The translations under genes and the position numbers were made by a program. This document shows positions 6,550-10,749 of a DNA stretch of 10,749 bases, in pieces. The notes under the pieces were generated by a model. It saw only the letters and a list, made by a program, of their open reading frames with translations. It did no database searches and was not told the origin of the DNA. Origin of the DNA: Actinomycetales bacterium UBA1416. Its GTDB lineage: Bacteria; Actinomycetota; Actinomycetes; Actinomycetales; Actinomycetaceae. Each line of letters begins with the position of its first letter. Positions within the stretch are counted from its first letter, which is position 1. The stretch lies in assembly GCA_002304945.1 (NCBI GenBank), contig DBPQ01000107.1, forward strand, positions 13,838 through 24,586, given 5' to 3'.

Positions 6550-8033
6550 CTCCCCGCAAGGATGAACGACCGACCACGCAGGCCCGGCTCCAGGCCGTCA
6601 TCAACCAGTCCCGCAACATCATGCGGAAGGACGCCGGACTGAACGGGGAGCTCGACCGGCTGCCCCAGCTGGCGTGGCTCCTGTTCCTCAAGGCGTTCGA
6701 CGACCTCGAGGATGAGCGCGAGATGGTCGAGAGCGACTACCGGCCGGTCCTCGAGGAGCCGTACCGGTGGCGGGACTGGGTGCGGGGGCAGGACCTGACC
6801 GGAGAGCCATTGCTGCGGTTCGTGAATGCCGAGCTCCTGCCCATGTTGCGCGGGCTGCAGGGCACGGGCCGGGCGGGAGATCCGCGCGACACGCTGGCGC
6901 GTGTGTTCCAGGACACCACCAACAAGATGCTCTCGGGTCACCTCCTGCGCCAGCTCGTGGATCAGCTCGACCGGATCGCCTTCTCCTCGAACGACGACAT
7001 CCACACCATGGCCGTCTTCTACGAGTCGATGCTGCGCGAGATGCGCGACGCGGCCGGGGACTCCGGGGAGTTCTACACGCCGCGCCCACTCATCCGGTTC
7101 ATCGTGGAGCAGGTGGACCCGCAACCCGGGGAGCGGGTGCTCGACCCGGCGGTCGGCACGGGAGGCTTCCTCGTCGAGGCATTCCGGCACATGACGGCGG
7201 GGGACGTCTCCGTGGAGGACGTCAGCGCCGTGAAGCACGGCCTGCGCGGCATCGAGAAGAAGCCCATGCCGTACCTGCTGGCCCAGATGAACCTCCTCCT
7301 CCACGGCATCGACCGCCCCAACCTCGTGGAGGACAACTCGCTGAATCACTCCCTGGCCGAGGTGCGGCGCGACGGCGTGGACGTGGTGCTCACCAATCCC
7401 CCGTTCGGGGGTGAGGAGGAGAAGCTCGTCCAGGCGAACTTCCCCGTCAACTTCCGGACCGCCGAGACCGCGTGGCTGTTCCTCCAGTCCGTGATGGCGC
7501 GCATCGAACGCAGCCGGACCGGCCGATGCGGAATCGTGGTGCCCAACTCCGTGCTCTTCGACACCGGCGTGGGGGGACGGATCAAGGCAGACCTGATGAA
7601 GCGCTTCAACCTCCACACCGTGGTCCGGCTCCCGAACGGCGTGTTCGCGCCGTACACAATCATCCCGAGCAACGTCCTCTTCTTCGAGAAGGGTGCCCAG
7701 GGCCCCGTCTGGTTCTACGAGATCACGGCTCCGGAGGGCCGGAAGAACTACACCAAGACCAAGCCCATGCGCTTCGAGGAGTTCGCCGACTGCCAGGACT
7801 GGTGGGGTGGGCGCACCCGCGAGGGCCGGGTGGAGAACGAGCATGCCTGGGTGGTCCCCGTCCAGGAGATCGCGGCCTCGGGTCATAACCTCGACCTCCA
7901 CAACCCGCACCGCCCCGACGATCTCGAGCACCGCTCCCCCCGCGAACTCGTGGCCGAGTTGATCGAGACCGAACGCGAGTTACTGGCGCTCTACGAGCAG
8001 TTGCAGCAGGAGATCGAGGAGTTCCGGCTGTGA
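6546..8033 (+). CDS. hsdM: Type I restriction-modification methyltransferase, M subunit
   Basis: This 495-aa protein is the adenine-N6 methyltransferase subunit. The N-terminal HsdM helical domain covers about 15-155 (LAWLLFLKAFDDLEDE at 43-58). The catalytic domain follows: GEFYTPR (174-180), SAM-binding motif I DPAVGTGGF (200-208) and the catalytic NPPF (284-287), with FGGEEE after it. The C-terminal end (ELVAELIETERELLALYEQLQQEIEEF) is a probable coiled coil that contacts HsdS. The GTG at 6546 is chosen over an ATG at 6501: AGGAGG (6536-6541) lies four bases upstream, the family similarity starts here, and the longer form would sit inside abiEii. It overlaps abiEii (GTGA) and hsdS (GTGA), so M, S and the toxin-antitoxin pair should be made from one transcript. 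With two HsdM and one HsdS it would methylate the host's target sites. Confidence 0.96.
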   Translation: MTPRKDERPTTQARLQAVINQSRNIMRKDAGLNGELDRLPQLAWLLFLKAFDDLEDEREMVESDYRPVLEEPYRWRDWVRGQDLTGEPLLRFVNAELLPMLRGLQGTGRAGDPRDTLARVFQDTTNKMLSGHLLRQLVDQLDRIAFSSNDDIHTMAVFYESMLREMRDAAGDSGEFYTPRPLIRFIVEQVDPQPGERVLDPAVGTGGFLVEAFRHMTAGDVSVEDVSAVKHGLRGIEKKPMPYLLAQMNLLLHGIDRPNLVEDNSLNHSLAEVRRDGVDVVLTNPPFGGEEEKLVQANFPVNFRTAETAWLFLQSVMARIERSRTGRCGIVVPNSVLFDTGVGGRIKADLMKRFNLHTVVRLPNGVFAPYTIIPSNVLFFEKGAQGPVWFYEITAPEGRKNYTKTKPMRFEEFADCQDWWGGRTREGRVENEHAWVVPVQEIAASGHNLDLHNPHRPDDLEHRSPRELVAELIETERELLALYEQLQQEIEEFRL

Positions 8034-9172
8034 AGGTGGAGTGGGTTCCCTTCCGGGAGTTGCTCGAGTTGAAGCGAGCTCCAATCACCGTGAACGCAGA
8101 GGAGAGCTACTCGCGTATCGGGATCTTCTCGTGGGGAAAGGGAATGCTGCGGCGTGAGCCGACACCCGGCGCCGGCATGGGCGGCATGCGCTATTTCACC
8201 TTTCCCATTCCTTCGCTCATCTTCAGCAATATACAGGCGTGGGAGGGCGCAGTCGCATTGGCGGGCCCAGAGGATGCTGACCACGTGTGCTCCAGTCGGT
8301 TCTACCCTTACGTGCCACGTGAGGGAGTCGATATCGAGCTCGCCTATTTGTACGAGTACTTCCGCAGTGCACCGGGCCGGGACGTCATGCGACGTTCGAG
8401 CCCGGGAACTCAAGTAAGGAACAAGGTCTTGAGTCGGTCGATGCTCGAGTCCTCACTCCTCCCCGTGCCCTCAAGGCGGGAGCAGACGCGAATCGCGGCC
8501 CACCTGTCATCCCTTGGAGTGGTCGCTTCAGCGTCGCGACACGTAGTGAGAATTGAGCCGGAGAGTCTCCTGACGAGGGCCGTCATGCACGTGGCCGCCG
8601 GCCAACCACAGCGCTCTCTCGGGGAGCTACTTCAGAGAAGCCGTCCCTGGATCCAACTGGATCAATCCAGCACATATCGTCCCATCGGAGTCCGTGGATT
8701 CGGTCGGGGCATGATCCGGTACCCGGAGACGGATGCCGACGCACTCTCGAAACTCCGGTACTTCGCCGTGAAGCCAGGCAGCTTGATCGTCAGCAACATC
8801 AAGGCTTGGGAAGGCGCTGTCTGTACCGCACGGGAGTCCGACGATGGACGTATCGGGAGTAGCCGCTTCCTCCAGTACACCGTGAAGGACCCAGCGGTGA
8901 CGGTGGAGTGGATCGAGCGCTATCTCCTCACTCCTGAAGGAGTCGCCCTCCTCAGCGCGGCCTCGCCAGGCTCGGCGGACCGCAACCGCACACTGAGCAT
9001 GGAGGGCTTCGAGCGCATCCTCATCCCGGTCCCGCCAATCGCAGCCCAACGGTCCATCGGGGCGTTGGCGAACACCGTGGCTCGCGCCGAGGCGGTCAAA
9101 GACCAGCGGGATGTACTGGCCGCCGCTCTACTCCCCGCCGCGCGGAACGAGATCTTCAACGCGATGCGGTGA
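8030..9172 (+). CDS. hsdS: Type I restriction-modification specificity subunit, tandem TRDs of the same family
   Basis: This 380-aa DNA-recognition subunit consists of two homologous halves. Residues 26-96 and 215-285 align without gaps; about 30 of 71 positions are identical by eye, including SNI-AWEGAV (66-75 and 255-264) and SSRF (88-91 and 277-280). The similarity continues through SPG...RN...LS and the PVP...Q linker motifs (145-152 and 333-340), so each half carries one target recognition domain plus a conserved spacer helix region. Both recognition domains therefore belong to one family, and the recognised half-sites may be alike. The GTG start at 8030 overlaps the hsdM stop (GTGA), with GAGGAG at 8016-8021 eight bases upstream. 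The coding sequence uses more A/T-ending codons and AGA than hsdM, suggesting a separate origin of the specificity domains. The 3' end overlaps radC by 17 bases on the opposite strand. Confidence 0.94.
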   Translation: MKVEWVPFRELLELKRAPITVNAEESYSRIGIFSWGKGMLRREPTPGAGMGGMRYFTFPIPSLIFSNIQAWEGAVALAGPEDADHVCSSRFYPYVPREGVDIELAYLYEYFRSAPGRDVMRRSSPGTQVRNKVLSRSMLESSLLPVPSRREQTRIAAHLSSLGVVASASRHVVRIEPESLLTRAVMHVAAGQPQRSLGELLQRSRPWIQLDQSSTYRPIGVRGFGRGMIRYPETDADALSKLRYFAVKPGSLIVSNIKAWEGAVCTARESDDGRIGSSRFLQYTVKDPAVTVEWIERYLLTPEGVALLSAASPGSADRNRTLSMEGFERILIPVPPIAAQRSIGALANTVARAEAVKDQRDVLAAALLPAARNEIFNAMR

Positions 9173-9827
9173 CGCTCCGCCAGGTCTGCTCCGTCACCAC
9201 CACGTGGTCGAGCAGGCGCAGGCCCACTCCGGCCGCGGCGTCCCGGAGACGATCGGTTGCCGAGATGTCGGCCGCGCTGGGGGTCGGGTTGCCGCCGGGG
9301 TGGTTGTGCGCCACGGCGAAGGTGACGCCGTCGTACCGGAGGACCAGGGCGAGCACCTCACGCACCGGGACTGGGCAGGACCCCGCCTGACCCACCGCCA
9401 CGGCCTCGACCCGGGTGAGCCGTTGCCCGCCGTCGGCCACGAGGACGAGGAGCCGCTCGGTCCGCTCGCGGCCGATGGCCGGCTGGGCCACCGCGGCGAT
9501 GTCCGCGGAACTGGCGAGCCGCGCCCCCGCCCTCGCAGTCCCGAGCCGTGACGCGATCTCCACCGCGGCACTGAGCCGGCACGCCGTCGCGGGGCCCACC
9601 CCCATCGTCCTGATCAACTCGGCGGGAGTCGCCCGCGCCAGTCCGGCGAGGCCGCGCCACTCCGCGAGCAGACCGCTCGCCACGTCGACGGCGTTGCCGC
9701 CCACCCGACCGGACCCCACGAGGATTGCCACCAGCTCGGCATCGCTGAGCACGCGAGGTCCGTCACGCAGCAGTCGCTCGCGCGGAAGATCCTCGGGTGG
9801 CAGGCAGCGAAGCGGCAGTGCACTCAT
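9156..9827 (-). CDS. radC: RadC-family JAB/MPN-domain protein
   Basis: This 223-aa protein is a standard RadC (UPF0758). The N-terminal region has LPPEDLPRERLLRDGPRVLSDAELVAILVGSG (9-40) and a helix-hairpin-helix stretch PAELIRTMGVGPATACRL (68-85). The C-terminal JAB/MPN domain carries the metal-site motif AHNHPGGNPTPSAAD, with H174, H176 and D187. Despite the name, a DNA repair role is not established; the family is common in mobile and defence regions as well as in chromosomes. The ATG at 9827 is chosen because family similarity begins within ten residues; the frame is open to 9917, but that would overlap menE. No good ribosome binding site precedes it. It is transcribed away from menE, and its last 17 bases overlap the hsdS end. 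Confidence 0.93.
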   Translation of the reverse strand: MSALPLRCLPPEDLPRERLLRDGPRVLSDAELVAILVGSGRVGGNAVDVASGLLAEWRGLAGLARATPAELIRTMGVGPATACRLSAAVEIASRLGTARAGARLASSADIAAVAQPAIGRERTERLLVLVADGGQRLTRVEAVAVGQAGSCPVPVREVLALVLRYDGVTFAVAHNHPGGNPTPSAADISATDRLRDAAAGVGLRLLDHVVVTEQTWRSVTASR

Positions 9828-9898
9828 GTCGCTGAGTCTGCTGGCTTGACGCGCCGGGCGTCCGGCCTCTGCGGATTCCTGTGGACAGGCGAGCGGCC

Positions 9899-9904
9899 TA
9901 GGCT
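9899..9904 (+). promoter_or_regulatory. -10 element of a probable leaderless menE transcript
   Basis: TAGGCT (fits the TANNNT -10 of high-GC actinobacteria) ends exactly seven bases before the GTG at 9911, so the predicted transcription start is the first base of the start codon. No Shine-Dalgarno motif is present, and an in-frame TAG at 9899-9901 rules out any earlier start. The -35 region (9876-9881) matches poorly. Confidence 0.45.
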
Positions 9905-9910
9905 GGCCTG

Positions 9911-10749
9911 GTGACAACCTCGCTGATCCCCGGCCCGGTGGGGACCGGGCCGGACGCTGTCGCCGCGCTGTACGCAGTGCTGCGCCGGATGGTCGACGGC
10001 GAGAATGGCCCGTGCCTCCTGATGGCGGCCGACCCGTCGGCCGCCGCCCGCGTGACCGAGCCGCTCGACGGCGTCGACGTCGTGATCGCCACCTCCGGCT
10101 CGACCGACGGCCGCGGCCATCTCGTGGGCCTCTCGCTGGATGCCCTGATGGCGTCCGCCGCCGCCACCCATGAGCGACTGGGCGGGCCGGGGCAGTGGCT
10201 CACCTCGCTGCCCGTCCACCACGTGGCCGGGTTCCAGGTGGTGCTGCGCAGCGTGCTGGCCGGGATCCCGCCCATGGTGCACCACGGCCTCCTCGCGGAC
10301 CGGGTGTCCCAACTCCGCGACGACGTCCCGCGGTACCTCTCGCTCGTGCCCACCCAGCTCGTGCGGGCCCTGGAGGAACCCGGGGCGCTGACCCGCTTCG
10401 ACGCGATCCTCGTGGGCGGTGCCGCGCTCGCACCGGAGATTGCCGCCCGCGCCCGCGACGCCGGGGTGCGGGTGGTCACCACCTACGGCATGACGGAGAC
10501 CGCGGGCGGCTGCGTGTATGACGGCGTCCCCCTCGACGGCGTCCGGGTACGGCTCGTGGACGGCCGGGTGCAGCTGGCGGGGCCGATGCTCGCGACCCGG
10601 TACGTGGACACCCCGGACCAGCCCTTCCTCGCCGACGACGGCGAGCGCTGGCTCACCACCGGGGACCTCGGCGAGTGGGCGGGCGGGCGGCTCCGCGTGC
10701 TCGGCCGGGCGGACGACGTCATCGTCTCCGGTGGCGCCAACGTGGTGCC
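9911..10749 (+). CDS. menE: o-Succinylbenzoate-CoA ligase MenE (3' end cut by window)
   Basis: The open frame encodes at least 279 residues of an acyl-CoA synthetase of the ANL superfamily, best read as MenE of menaquinone synthesis. Signatures in order are ATSGST (60-65), LPVHHVAGFQV (100-110), LVGGAALAPE (167-176), TYGMTETAGG (191-200), TTGDLGEW (249-256) and GRADDVIVSGGANV (265-278). The compact N-terminus and the HHVAG motif are typical of short actinobacterial MenE proteins. The C-terminal lid domain with the catalytic lysine lies beyond the right edge. The GTG start is fixed by an in-frame TAG at 9899. In the nucleotide-binding loop the usual STG-x-PK is replaced by STDGRGH, with one extra residue and no lysine. 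It is divergent from radC with 83 bases between them, and reads as ordinary chromosome flanking the defence island. Confidence 0.87.
   Translation, partial: MTTSLIPGPVGTGPDAVAALYAVLRRMVDGENGPCLLMAADPSAAARVTEPLDGVDVVIATSGSTDGRGHLVGLSLDALMASAAATHERLGGPGQWLTSLPVHHVAGFQVVLRSVLAGIPPMVHHGLLADRVSQLRDDVPRYLSLVPTQLVRALEEPGALTRFDAILVGGAALAPEIAARARDAGVRVVTTYGMTETAGGCVYDGVPLDGVRVRLVDGRVQLAGPMLATRYVDTPDQPFLADDGERWLTTGDLGEWAGGRLRVLGRADDVIVSGGANVV

Noticed and set aside
6522..7931. Long open frame on the minus strand opposite hsdM (469 codons)
   Set aside because: Antisense shadow of hsdM; the translation is rich in His, Val, Leu and Glu with no recognisable domain.
1..10749. CRISPR arrays, tRNA or rRNA genes, insertion sequences, integrase
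   Set aside because: No regularly spaced repeats, cloverleaf-like sequences, rRNA blocks or transposase or integrase motifs were seen on either strand.

Overview
High-GC DNA with GTG starts, a probable leaderless gene and a compact actinobacterial-style MenE suggests an actinobacterium, possibly of the Propionibacteriaceae; the family guess is weak. The window reads as a defence island lying beside ordinary chromosome (radC, menE).

Layout. (1) 86-421 (+) is a small unrecognised gene. (2) 452-2276 (-) is a two-gene operon, tcmP then a DUF5131/Gp37-Gp68 gene: a methyltransferase-like protein and its radical-SAM-like three-cysteine partner. (3) A 148-base divergent control region (2277-2424) holds candidate promoters for both sides and an 8-bp inverted repeat whose arms fall on the two -35 elements. 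(4) 2425-5045 (+) is a small excisionase-type HTH gene overlapping hsdR by ATGA. (5) 5042-5120 is an AT-rich control region with two AACT-N-TAGTT palindromes centred 31 bp apart. (6) 5121-9172 (+) is a tightly overlapping operon: abiEi, abiEii, hsdM, hsdS. (7) radC (-) overlaps the 3' end of hsdS tail to tail, and a partial menE (+) runs off the right edge from a probable leaderless start.

How it may work together. HsdR, HsdM and HsdS should form a complete type I restriction-modification enzyme (EcoEI-like HsdR). It is split in an unusual way. The nuclease/translocase gene sits with its own small HTH gene. The methylase and specificity genes are downstream of, and overlap, a type IV AbiE toxin-antitoxin pair. 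If AbiEi represses its own promoter as known AbiEi proteins do, it would also set the supply of HsdM and HsdS, tying modification to the addiction module. That is an inference from gene order, 4-8-base overlaps and the paired palindromes. The divergent tcmP/DUF5131 pair may be a second nucleic-acid-directed system sharing the same regulatory region; its function is unknown to me.

No tRNA, rRNA, CRISPR array, transposase or integrase was seen. No gene-free stretch exceeds 300 bases; the longest are the two control regions and the 83 bases between radC and menE.
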